Assembly (NCBI RefSeq): GCF_030209375.1
Contig: NZ_JARVSC010000001.1
Span: 310,001 to 374,000 of the forward strand
DNA: 64,000 bases
Origin: Plantibacter sp. ME-Dv--P-122b
GTDB taxonomy: Bacteria; Actinomycetota; Actinomycetes; Actinomycetales; Microbacteriaceae
Direction of reading: 5' to 3'
Part shown: positions 42,251 to 50,395 of the stretch, piece after piece
How the letters are laid out: each line of letters opens with the position of its first letter
Position numbering within the stretch: position 1 is the stretch's first letter
Notes under the pieces: model-generated
What the model was told of the DNA's origin: nothing
What the model saw: only the letters and a program-made list of their open reading frames with translations
Database searches by the model: none
Translations under genes and position numbers: made by a program

Positions 42251-42317
42251 GCCCGCGAACTGTCACTTGAGGCTAGTTCCGGGGCCCGTGACTAGCGTTT
42301 GGTGACAGTTCGCGGGC
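42251..42317. repeat. 16-bp inverted repeat at the Nudix/GH15 junction
   Basis: GCCCGCGAACTGTCAC (42251-42266) and its exact complement GTGACAGTTCGCGGGC (42302-42317) enclose 35 nt, in which CTAGT and ACTAG can pair further. The right arm lies inside the 3' end of the GH15 gene and codes for its last ARELSP residues. Confidence 0.75.
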
Positions 42318-44093
42318 CGGAGAGGGTGACGCGGCTGCGGCGATGGCGTCGGCGGCTCGGACGAGGGTGAGGTGCGAGAGCGCCTGCGGGGTGTTGCCGA
42401 CCTGCCGCGCCTGCTGCACGTCGTACTCCTCGGACAGCAGGCCCAGGTCGTTGCGGAAGGACAGCAGCCGGTCCATCAGCTCGCGGGCGTCGTCGAGTCG
42501 GCCCGAGGCCGCGTACTGCTGCACGAGCCAGAACGAGCACGCGAGGAACGGGTGCTCGTCGCCCGGCAGGCCGTCGACCCCGCTCGTCGTGCGGTAGCGC
42601 AGGAGCAGACCGTCCTGGAGGAGGTCCTCCTCGATCGCGGCCACCGTCGCGAGCATGCGCGGGTCGTCGGGCGCCACATAGCCGATCTGCGCGAGCACGA
42701 GCAGCGACGCGTCGACCTCGGTCGTCCCGGCGTGCTGGACGTAGCAGCCGCGGGCGTGGTCGACGTTCTCACGCTCGATCGTCTCGCGGAGGGTCTCGCG
42801 CAGGGCCTCCCAGCGCTCGACGGGTCCGTCCAGACCGTGCTCGCGGACCGCCCGGACGCCGCGGTCGAGCGCCGCCCAGATCATGGCGCGCGAGTGCGTG
42901 AAGTGCTGCTCGTCCCCTCGAACCTCCCAGATGCCGCGGTCGGGACGGTTCCAGTGCTCCTCGAGGACGCCGAGCAGGGCGCGCTGGAGACTCCACGAGA
43001 AGTCGTCGTCCGCGAGACCGACCGAGCGCGCCTCATCGAGGGCGATCATCACTGACCCGAAGACATCGCCCTGGTACTGCGTGTAGGCGCCGTTGCCGAC
43101 GCGCACGGGGGCGGCGCCGAGGTACCCGGGGAGGCTGTCGAGCTCCTCCTCCACGAGATGGCGCTCGCCCGCGAGGCCGTACATGATCTGCAGGTCGTTC
43201 GGATCACCGGCGATCGCCCGGAGGAGCCACCTGCGCCAGTCGTGCGCCTCCTCGGTGAAGCCGTGCTGCATGAGGGCTTCAAGGGTCAGCGAGGCGTCGC
43301 GCAGCCAGACGTAGCGGTAGTCCCAGTTGCGGACGCCCCCGAACGACTCCGGCAGGCTCGTGGTCGCGGCGGCGACGATGCCCCCGGTGTCCTCGTGTGT
43401 GAGCGCGCGGAGGACGAGCAGCGACCGCACGACCGCCTCCTCGTACTCGTCGGCGGGATCGCAGCGGGACGCCCAGTCGCGCCACCAGGCGATCGTGTGG
43501 TCGATGCGCGGGCCGACGTCGACCGGGTCCGGTACCTCGCGATGCGAGGGGTACCAGGTGAGGGTGAGGTCGACGGTGTCGCCCGCGGAGACCTCGACGG
43601 TCGCCGAGTGGGCGTGATCGGACGCCGTCAGGTGCACGCCGCGGACCACGACGGCGTCGGGTCCGGCGACCGCGACGATCCCGGAGCCGTCCGGGAGCTG
43701 TCGCACCCACGGGATCGCGTCGGCGTACCCGAAGCGGAGGCGCACCTCGACGTCGACCGCCACGGTTCCGCTGATGCCCTCGACGCGCCGGACGACATCC
43801 GCCCGGCGGTCGCCGTGGGGCATGAGGTCGGTCACACGCACCTGGCCGTCGGGGGTCGTCCAGACCGTCTCGAGGACGAAGGTGTCGTCGCGGTAGGCGC
43901 GGCTCGCCGTCGCCCAAGCGTCGGCGGGCCGGACCGTCCAGCAGCCGTGGTCCTCGGTGCCGAGCAGCGCACCGAACATCGACGGCGAGTCGAACCGGGG
44001 GAGGCACAGCCAGTCGATGCTGCCTTCCGACGAGACGAGCGCGGCGGTGTGGCAATCACCGATGAGGGCGTAATCCTCGATGGGGCTGGGCAT
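42273..44093 (-). CDS. Glycoside hydrolase family 15 protein (trehalase/glucoamylase type)
   Basis: This is a 606-residue cytoplasmic GH15 enzyme. The N-terminal domain starts PSPIEDYALIGDCHTAALVSSEGSIDW, as in mycobacterial trehalases of this family. The catalytic (alpha/alpha)6 barrel has VRNWDYRYVWLRDASLTLEAL, GIWEVRGDEQHFTHS and GLLSEEYD, where the two acidic catalytic residues are expected. The trehalase function is likely but not certain, because glucoamylases share these motifs. The last about 10 residues come from the palindromic repeat. Confidence 0.82.
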   Translation of the reverse strand: MPSPIEDYALIGDCHTAALVSSEGSIDWLCLPRFDSPSMFGALLGTEDHGCWTVRPADAWATASRAYRDDTFVLETVWTTPDGQVRVTDLMPHGDRRADVVRRVEGISGTVAVDVEVRLRFGYADAIPWVRQLPDGSGIVAVAGPDAVVVRGVHLTASDHAHSATVEVSAGDTVDLTLTWYPSHREVPDPVDVGPRIDHTIAWWRDWASRCDPADEYEEAVVRSLLVLRALTHEDTGGIVAAATTSLPESFGGVRNWDYRYVWLRDASLTLEALMQHGFTEEAHDWRRWLLRAIAGDPNDLQIMYGLAGERHLVEEELDSLPGYLGAAPVRVGNGAYTQYQGDVFGSVMIALDEARSVGLADDDFSWSLQRALLGVLEEHWNRPDRGIWEVRGDEQHFTHSRAMIWAALDRGVRAVREHGLDGPVERWEALRETLRETIERENVDHARGCYVQHAGTTEVDASLLVLAQIGYVAPDDPRMLATVAAIEEDLLQDGLLLRYRTTSGVDGLPGDEHPFLACSFWLVQQYAASGRLDDARELMDRLLSFRNDLGLLSEEYDVQQARQVGNTPQALSHLTLVRAADAIAAAASPSPARELSPNASHGPRN

Positions 44094-44397
44094 GCACCCA
44101 TGCTGCCACGCCGCCGCTCGCCTGCCTGGGAGCGATGCTCCGTGACTTCTCAGGGTGGATCGGGTAACGTAGGTGAGTCGGCTCGAGACACCGCGTTTGT
44201 ACCGCGGAGGGTTATGTCAGTCTGGTGGGCCGGTTTCGTCGGAGAGCACTCCGCGAACACACACATGATGTGGACGGCCCCGGCCAGTGATCGCCCGGGT
44301 ATGAGCATGCCGCAGCGCAGCCGAGGTTTCGGATGGCGCTGTGTGAGTCATGCAGGTTGTTCATGCGAACGAGTTATAACCCGGAAAGCATTTCTCC
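44094..44397 (+). other. Intergenic region with promoter and long leader of the DEAD-box gene
   Basis: No gene is visible in these 304 nt. A promoter-like pair TGACTT (44143-44148), 16-nt spacer and TAACGT (44165-44170) would give a leader of about 220 nt. GTTCATGCGAAC is a palindrome at 44359-44370, and TATAAC (44375-44380) lies close to the start. A long leader is common for cold-induced DEAD-box genes, but this was not tested. Confidence 0.4.
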
Positions 44398-46770
44398 ATG
44401 CCCAAGAACAACACCCCCGCCGGCAAACGCCCGGCCAAGAACTTCGACCCCAAGTCCAAGTACGGCGAGAACAAGCGGCCCTTCGGCTCGCGCCCCGGCG
44501 CGAAGTCCGGTAGCAAGAGCGAAGGCCACCGCGGCTACCGCCCCGACGCCGGTGGAGCGCCGCAGAAGTCCCGCTGGAACGCCGACGAGCGTGCCGAACG
44601 CGCCGCCCGCTTCGAGTCGGAGGAGCGCGGCGACCGCGCACCCCGCGGCGACCGCAACGACCGTCCCGCGTACAACCGTGGCGGCGACCGGAACGAGCGT
44701 CCTGCGTACAACCGTGGTGGCGACCGCAATGAGCGTCCCGCGTACAACCGTGGCGAGCGGACTGAGCGTCCGTCTTACGGCGACCGCAACGACCGTCCTG
44801 CGTACAACCGCGGTGGCGACCGGAACGAGCGTCCGTCGTACAACCGTGGCGAGCGATCCGAGCGTCCGTCGTACGGTGACCGGAACGAGCGTCCGGCGTA
44901 CAACCGTGGCGAGCGGTCCGAGCGTCCGTCGTACGGTGACCGGAACGAGCGTCCCGCGTACAACCGTGGTGAGCGGTCCGAGCGTCCGTCGTACGGTGAC
45001 CGGAACGATCGTCCGGCGTACAACCGTGGTGGCGACCGCAATGAGCGTCCCGCGTACAACCGTGGCGAGCGGTCCGAGCGTCCTTCGTACGGCGACCGCA
45101 ATGAGCGTCCCGCGTACAACCGTGGTGGCGACCGCAATGAGCGTCCCGCGTACAACCGTGGCGAGCGGTCCGAGCGTCCTTCGTACGGTGACCGCACCGA
45201 GCGTCCCGCGTACAACCGTGGTGAGCGCACCGAGCGTCCTTCGTACGGTGACCGCACCGAGCGTCCCGCGTACAACCGTGGCGAGCGGACCGAGCGCCCC
45301 TCCTACGGTGACCGCCCGGCCCGTCAGGGTGACCCGCGTCAGGCGAACCGCACCGACCGTCCCGCGCGTTCCTACGACGACCGTCCGAAGCGTTCCTTCG
45401 AGGAGCGCCCGGTGCGTTCGTACGACGACCGCCCCAAGCGTTCCTTCGACGACCGCCCGAAGCGCTCGTTCGACGACCGCGGCGCGTCCGACGCCGGCCG
45501 TGGCAGCGACTACTACCCGAAGCGCGACGCCGGCTCCTACACGCCCCAGGACGACGTGGTGCTCGAGCGCCTCGAGGCCGACGCGATCCAGGCCGGCGAC
45601 GTCGAGGGTGTGACCTTCGAGAGCCTCGGCCTCGGCGGCAACATCGTCCGTGCGCTCGCCGAGCTCGGTGCCGACAGCCCGTTCCCGATCCAGGCGGCGA
45701 CCATCCCGGACGTCATCGCGGGTCGCGACGTCCTCGGCCGTGGTCGCACCGGCTCCGGCAAGACCATCGCCTTCGGCGCCCCGCTCGTCGAGAAGCTCAT
45801 GGAGAACGGCGGCGGCAAGAACCGCAAGCCGGGTCGCAAGCCCCGCGCCCTCATCCTCGCCCCGACACGTGAGCTCGCCCTGCAGATCGACCGCACCGTG
45901 CAGCCCATCGCGCGCGCCGTCGGCCTCTTCACCACGCAGATCTACGGCGGTGTCCCGCAGGGTCGCCAGGTCGGCGCTCTGCAGCGCGGCGTCGACATCA
46001 TCGTCGGCACGCCCGGTCGCATCGAGGACCTCATCGAGCAGGGTCGCCTCGACCTCTCGCAGGTCACCGTGACCGTCCTCGACGAGGCCGACCACATGTG
46101 CGACCTCGGCTTCCTCGAGCCCGTGCAGCGCATCCTGCGTCGCACCGCGCCCGACGGCCAGAAGCTCCTCTTCTCCGCCACCCTCGACAAGGGTGTCGCA
46201 GCCCTCGTCAACGAGTTCCTCCCGAACCCGTCAGTGCACGAGGTCGCCGGTGAGGACCAGGCGTCCTCCACGATCGACCACCGTGTGCTGGTGGTGGAGC
46301 ACAAGGGCAAGGACCGCCTCATCGAGGAGCTCGTCAACCGCACCGAGAAGACCCTCGTGTTCGCCCGCACCCGCGCCTACGCCGAGCGTCTCGCGGAGCA
46401 GCTCGGCATGGCGGGTATCCCCGCCGTCTCGCTCCACGGCGACCTCAACCAGGCGCGCCGCACGCGCAACCTGGAGAAGCTCACCTCGGGTCGGGTCAAT
46501 GTGCTCGTCGCCACCGACGTCGCCGCCCGCGGCATCCACGTCGACGACATCACGCTCGTCGTGCAGGCCGACGCCCCGGACGAGTACAAGACGTACCTGC
46601 ACCGTGCCGGCCGCACCGGTCGTGCCGGCAAGATCGGTCGCGTCGTCACGATCATCCCCAAGGCCCGTCGCCGCCGGATGACCGAACTGCTCGACCGCGC
46701 TGAGATCGAGGCCGCGTTCGACGACGCAGCCCCCGGCGACCAGCTCGTCGAGGACATCGCCACCGCATAG
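44398..46770 (+). CDS. DEAD-box RNA helicase with N-terminal Arg/Tyr repeat array
   Basis: This is a 790-residue helicase. Residues 84-303 form 13 copies of a 12-residue module GDRNERPAYNRG and 8 copies of ERSERPSY, in mixed order. A further Arg/Asp/Ser-rich part follows (about 304-365). The helicase core starts near residue 400: Q-motif FESLGLGGN, Walker A GRTGSGKT, DEAD in VLDEADHMCD, SAT in FSATLD and HRAGRTGRAG. Most bacterial relatives have such basic tails at the C-terminus. The array is probably disordered and may support RNA binding or condensate formation. The role in RNA remodelling or cold growth is inferred. Confidence 0.88.
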   Translation: MPKNNTPAGKRPAKNFDPKSKYGENKRPFGSRPGAKSGSKSEGHRGYRPDAGGAPQKSRWNADERAERAARFESEERGDRAPRGDRNDRPAYNRGGDRNERPAYNRGGDRNERPAYNRGERTERPSYGDRNDRPAYNRGGDRNERPSYNRGERSERPSYGDRNERPAYNRGERSERPSYGDRNERPAYNRGERSERPSYGDRNDRPAYNRGGDRNERPAYNRGERSERPSYGDRNERPAYNRGGDRNERPAYNRGERSERPSYGDRTERPAYNRGERTERPSYGDRTERPAYNRGERTERPSYGDRPARQGDPRQANRTDRPARSYDDRPKRSFEERPVRSYDDRPKRSFDDRPKRSFDDRGASDAGRGSDYYPKRDAGSYTPQDDVVLERLEADAIQAGDVEGVTFESLGLGGNIVRALAELGADSPFPIQAATIPDVIAGRDVLGRGRTGSGKTIAFGAPLVEKLMENGGGKNRKPGRKPRALILAPTRELALQIDRTVQPIARAVGLFTTQIYGGVPQGRQVGALQRGVDIIVGTPGRIEDLIEQGRLDLSQVTVTVLDEADHMCDLGFLEPVQRILRRTAPDGQKLLFSATLDKGVAALVNEFLPNPSVHEVAGEDQASSTIDHRVLVVEHKGKDRLIEELVNRTEKTLVFARTRAYAERLAEQLGMAGIPAVSLHGDLNQARRTRNLEKLTSGRVNVLVATDVAARGIHVDDITLVVQADAPDEYKTYLHRAGRTGRAGKIGRVVTIIPKARRRRMTELLDRAEIEAAFDDAAPGDQLVEDIATA
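44647..45306 (+). repeat. Coding tandem repeat, 36-bp and 24-bp modules
   Basis: 660 bp made of 13 copies of a 36-bp unit and 8 copies of a 24-bp unit within the DEAD-box gene. Copies differ mainly in third codon positions and in Asn/Thr or Ala/Ser swaps, so recent duplication is likely. Confidence 0.9.
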
Positions 46771-46784
46771 TCCGCACCGCATCA

Positions 46785-46820
46785 GGAACGCCCGCCGAGC
46801 TCACGCTCGGCGGGCGTTCC
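46785..46820 (+). terminator. Terminator of the DEAD-box gene
   Basis: GGAACGCCCGCCGAGC (46785-46800) pairs perfectly with 46805-46820 over 16 bp, with the loop TCAC. It begins 15 nt after the stop. Confidence 0.75.
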
Positions 46821-46872
46821 GCGTTCCGGTCGGCGTACTGTCGCCTCTCTTGAAGCGGCCGATGGTGATGAG

Positions 46873-46878
46873 TAGGCT
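46873..46878 (+). promoter_or_regulatory. -10 box of the XseA-like gene
   Basis: TAGGCT is followed by an A/T-rich 8 nt and ATG 46887, so the message has little or no leader. Confidence 0.45.
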
Positions 46879-46886
46879 CAAAATAT

Positions 46887-48284
46887 ATGAGCGAGTCCCG
46901 CGAAGCGATCGTCGATGCAGCAACCGAACGCGTCGTCGATGCCGCGCGGAAACCGCTGGGCCGCCGACCGGTCGACGTGAGCCGCGGCGCAACGCTCTAC
47001 GCCGATGCAGTTGCAGCGATCGGGGCTGTGGCGCTGGTCGGCGAGTGCCGAGCGGCCCAGACGTCGGTTGACCGCCGCACTGCCTGGTTCGACCTTGCAG
47101 ATCCGAGTGGACAGTGGACGTCCATGCTGGTGCTGGCGCCCGAGCGGAAGCGCATCGAGGGTTTCCTACGCATGGACCTCCTCGAATTCTTGACCGAGGG
47201 CAAGGTAATCGCGGTCAGCGGCCACTTCGTGCCGGGGAGACGAAGCGGCGAGCGACAACTTCGCGTGGAGAAGATCAGTGCGACTGCTGTCGAGGACGCA
47301 GGAGCCGCCTTCTTGGCTCGAGCGGAGGCTCAATCCTTCCTCGAGTCGGCCTTCGCGCAGGATCCTGAACGGTACGGCGTCAGGGATGCGACTCGTCCGT
47401 ACCGGGGCAGTGCCAAGCACCTCGCGCAGCGGCTCTCCGATCGAGGGGTGCACGTGAAGCGGGTCGTCACATTGCGGCCGGCCAGCTCTCAGACCCAGGA
47501 CGAGTTCTCTCGGGGGTTCGCTCGAGTCGGGCTCCACGAGGAGCAGCGGTCCGTGCTCTTCGACCCGACGGGTCTCTCTACGGCGCTCGACGCGATCGAG
47601 CCGGCCGATGATGTCGTCGTGGCGATCCATCGGGGAGGTGGACATTGGAGTGACCGTTCGGCGCTGGACGACGTCCAGGTCGTGCGATCGATTATCGACT
47701 GTGCAGCCCCTGTGTTCACCGGGGTGGGTCACTGGGCGGATGAGACCGTCGCGGATCGAGCGGCCTTCGCCTCGGCGGCCACACCGACCATGCTCGGAAG
47801 TCTGATCACCTCGCTCGCGCGTGAACAGGCTCAGGAGCGCTCACGGCGTTCAGCGCGGAGCGCTACTCCACCATCCACCACAGCGCCGGTTGCGATGCCG
47901 AGACCCGAGACGCTTCGCGCCGCGCAGCGATCCGCCGATTGGCAGTTCCGCCGACGGATCGACGAGGCGAGAGCCGCGGCGCTCTATCGCGTGCGGATGC
48001 GAGGCGCGATTCTGGCGTTGCTTTGGGCGGCGCTCACGTTCGTCCTCGCCGGTTCGGCGCTGTCGGTGCTCGAAAACGGCCTGGCCGCATCAGCAGTCTG
48101 GGTGTGGTTGGCGCTGGCAAGCCTCATTCTGACGTTGTGGAGTGCGTCAGCCCAGCGACGTGCGACCCGGGTGACTGTCAGACAACGGAAGCGAGGCTGG
48201 CCGCCGATCGATGATGAATCGTGGTTCGTCACCGCGGCTCAGGTGCGAACTCCGAGACAATTCCGACGGCACTTCGCCGAATGA
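46887..48284 (+). CDS. Membrane-anchored exonuclease VII large-subunit (XseA)-like protein
   Basis: This is a 465-residue protein that resembles the catalytic core of XseA. An OB-fold-like part covers about residues 28-135 (VDVSRGATLYADAV, VIAVSGHFVPG). The nuclease core has DDVVVAIHRGGGHWSD and FTGVGHWADETVADRAA; Arg249, His282 and Asp285 align with the Arg, His and Asp reported as essential in E. coli XseA. The long XseB-binding coiled coil is replaced by a linker and two helices (about 372-393 and 399-419), then a basic tail. Codon use looks less GC-biased than the neighbours. No XseB gene is adjacent. Activity is unproven. Confidence 0.68.
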   Translation: MSESREAIVDAATERVVDAARKPLGRRPVDVSRGATLYADAVAAIGAVALVGECRAAQTSVDRRTAWFDLADPSGQWTSMLVLAPERKRIEGFLRMDLLEFLTEGKVIAVSGHFVPGRRSGERQLRVEKISATAVEDAGAAFLARAEAQSFLESAFAQDPERYGVRDATRPYRGSAKHLAQRLSDRGVHVKRVVTLRPASSQTQDEFSRGFARVGLHEEQRSVLFDPTGLSTALDAIEPADDVVVAIHRGGGHWSDRSALDDVQVVRSIIDCAAPVFTGVGHWADETVADRAAFASAATPTMLGSLITSLAREQAQERSRRSARSATPPSTTAPVAMPRPETLRAAQRSADWQFRRRIDEARAAALYRVRMRGAILALLWAALTFVLAGSALSVLENGLAASAVWVWLALASLILTLWSASAQRRATRVTVRQRKRGWPPIDDESWFVTAAQVRTPRQFRRHFAE

Positions 48285-48319
48285 GCCGTCCCGTGGAGTA
48301 CCGCCCCGCCAAGCGCCCG

Positions 48320-49837
48320 CTACCGGGTGAGGGCCGCCCGCTCGTCGTCGCGCGGCGCGAGGACGACGGCGTCGTCGACCCCGTCGAAGGTCCGGACCGG
48401 TCGGGTGGCGTCCCAACGCTGCCAGCCCGGGTCGCCTGCCTTCGCGAACGCGACCCAGGCGTCGTGCATCGCGGTCGCGAGCGACTGCGGGGCCGAGGGG
48501 CCCGCCATGCGGACGGCCTCCGGGGAGTCGAGGTGGTCGAACACGAAGCCGATCTCCATCGCGTGTGCGGCACCGAGCTCGCCTTCGCCGTCCGCTCCGA
48601 CCGGGCTCCGCCAGGCGAACTCGTACACCCAGGTGTCCGAGCCGTTGTCGGCGCGTGCGTCCGCCAGTTGATTGAGCGGGACCCGGAGCAGGATGTCGGT
48701 GGCGATCGCCCCGAGGATCTCGCCGGGCCTCGCCTTCGGACGGTTGCGGCGGAACGTCCGCACGGCTGAGGCGCTGACGCCGAAGCGCAGTCGCGCCACG
48801 AACAGCTGGAGGCGCGTGATCCGCCGGGAGATACCGGTCGGGACGAGGAACAGTCGGTGCTCCTCCGTCGTCGTGCCGATGAGGACCGGGATGTCGGCGG
48901 AGCCGCCCGACACCAGGGCGTCCAGGGGACTCAGTGGCGCGAGTGGCGACGACGTCGTGATCGAGAATCCAGGGCCGCCGGTCAGCGGGTTGCCCCCGCC
49001 CATCACCCGCTCCTGGGCCGCGACGAGCCCTTCGGGCGGCACACGGCGGAAACCGGCCCTGGTGGCAGGGACGCCGAGGTCCTTGCCCATGAGCTTCGAG
49101 ATCCGGCCGGAGCGCTCGCGCGGCTCCGAGCGCAGCGGGCCGCTCTGGATGATCGCCCGCCGCATCACCGACGAGGCGTCCGGGTGTGCGAGGAGCGCGG
49201 CGACCGAGGCCCCGCCCGCGGACTCACCGAACACGGTGACGTTGTCGGGGTCACCGCCGAACCGCGCGATCTCGTCCTGCACCCACGTCAGCGCCGCGAG
49301 TTGGTCGGCGAGACCGAGGTTCAGCGGGACGTCGTCGAGCACCGAGAAGCCCTCGGACCCGAGGCGATAGTTGACGGAGACGAGCACGACGCCGTCGCGC
49401 GCGAACGCGGTGCCGTCGTACGAGTCGAGTGCGTTGGAGCCGTGGACGAGCGAGCCGCCGTGGATCCACACCATGACGGGGAGCGGGTCGTCCGACCGCT
49501 CGGCCGGTGTCCAGACGTTGAGGTTCAGGATCTCGTTGCCCGGCACCGTCACCGTGGGGAGCAGCTCACCGACCGCGCCGGCGTAGGGCGGCTGCGGGGC
49601 GGTCGCACCGGGACGGGTCGCATCGCGGGGGTCGTCCCAGGGCACGACCGGCTGGGGGAGTCGGAAGCGGTCGTCGCCGTACGGCGCTGCCGCGTAGGGG
49701 ACACCGAGGAATCGCAAGACACCCGCTTCGGTGAGGCCGGTGATCGGGCCGCTGCCGGTGGCGATGGTGACCGTTGTCGATCCGTCAGGCGCCGGGATCG
49801 GGTCGCCGGTCGGTTCCAGGCCAGGGTCGATGCTCAT
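48320..49837 (-). CDS. Type-B carboxylesterase/lipase family protein
   Basis: This is a 505-residue serine esterase. The oxyanion motif is WIHGGSLVHG (125-134), and the nucleophile elbow is FGESAGGAS (Ser206). The LGVPYAAAP and NLNVWTPAE strands, LGLADQLAALTWVQDEIARFGGDP and the C-terminal HAMEIGFVFDHLD (His) complete the para-nitrobenzyl-esterase type. There is no signal peptide, so it is cytoplasmic. The substrate is unknown. It converges on the XseA-like gene with 35 nt between stops and is divergent from a GNAT gene. Confidence 0.83.
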   Translation of the reverse strand: MSIDPGLEPTGDPIPAPDGSTTVTIATGSGPITGLTEAGVLRFLGVPYAAAPYGDDRFRLPQPVVPWDDPRDATRPGATAPQPPYAGAVGELLPTVTVPGNEILNLNVWTPAERSDDPLPVMVWIHGGSLVHGSNALDSYDGTAFARDGVVLVSVNYRLGSEGFSVLDDVPLNLGLADQLAALTWVQDEIARFGGDPDNVTVFGESAGGASVAALLAHPDASSVMRRAIIQSGPLRSEPRERSGRISKLMGKDLGVPATRAGFRRVPPEGLVAAQERVMGGGNPLTGGPGFSITTSSPLAPLSPLDALVSGGSADIPVLIGTTTEEHRLFLVPTGISRRITRLQLFVARLRFGVSASAVRTFRRNRPKARPGEILGAIATDILLRVPLNQLADARADNGSDTWVYEFAWRSPVGADGEGELGAAHAMEIGFVFDHLDSPEAVRMAGPSAPQSLATAMHDAWVAFAKAGDPGWQRWDATRPVRTFDGVDDAVVLAPRDDERAALTR

Positions 49838-49904
49838 ACGGGTCCGTTCGTCGATGCTCGGGTGACCAACTGTATCGACGCCGCGTGTGCGGAAGACTGG
49901 GCTG

Positions 49905-50327
49905 ATGCCGATCCGTCCCTTCACGCCGTCCGACACCGAGCCCGTCATCGCCCTCTGGCACACCGTCGGGCTCACCCGACCGTGGAACGACCCGGCGAAG
50001 GACATCGAGCGCAAGTCGACGACGCAGCCCGAGCTGTTCCTCGTCGCCACCGACGGCGACGGCGCCCTCGTCGGCACGGCGATGGTGGGGTACGACGGTC
50101 ACCGCGGATGGGTGCACTACCTGGCGGTGTCGCCGGCCCAGCAGGGCGGCGGGCTCGGACGGCGGCTCATGGCCGAGGCCGAGCGTCTGCTCATCGAACT
50201 CGGTTGCCCGAAGATCAACCTCATGGTCCGGACGGGCAACGACCGCGTGATCGGCTTCTACGAAGCGCTCGGGTACGGCACCGACGAGGTCGCGCTGCTG
50301 AGCAAGCGGCTCATTCCCGACGCCTGA
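49905..50327 (+). CDS. GNAT-family N-acetyltransferase (YpeA-like)
   Basis: This is a 140-residue acetyltransferase. The acetyl-CoA-binding motif A is LAVSPAQQGGGLGRRLMAEAE (with Q/G-x-G-x-G/A). Strand and helix after it read INLMVRTGNDRVIGFYEALGY, as in YpeA-type GNAT proteins. The acceptor is unknown; an amino-acid, peptide or small amine is possible. ATG 49905 gives the family start MPIRPFTPSD; ATG 49887 is a longer alternative. The double-hairpin repeat follows the stop. Confidence 0.83.
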   Translation: MPIRPFTPSDTEPVIALWHTVGLTRPWNDPAKDIERKSTTQPELFLVATDGDGALVGTAMVGYDGHRGWVHYLAVSPAQQGGGLGRRLMAEAERLLIELGCPKINLMVRTGNDRVIGFYEALGYGTDEVALLSKRLIPDA

Positions 50328-50335
50328 AGCCGATT

Positions 50336-50392
50336 CGTTCGCCCATCTTTGGGCGAACGGGCGTTCGGTCGCCCAGAAATGGGCGAATGAAC
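50336..50392. repeat. Double-hairpin palindromic repeat, copy 2 (probable bidirectional terminator)
   Basis: CGTTCGCCC (50336-50344) pairs with GGGCGAACG (50351-50359). GTTCGGTCGCCC (50363-50374) pairs with GGGCGAATGAAC (50381-50392) with one mismatch and one G-T pair. Loops are 6 nt. It lies between two convergent genes, just like copy 1 at 21710-21768. Confidence 0.8.
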
Positions 50393-50395
50393 GGG

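Noticed and set aside
44647-45306. CRISPR-like array
   Set aside because: The repeats are in frame, have no spacers of constant length, and encode regular RG/RY modules of the helicase.
46887-48284. Ordinary xseA gene
   Set aside because: The C-terminal coiled coil is missing, helices are present and no xseB follows; it was therefore called XseA-like only.
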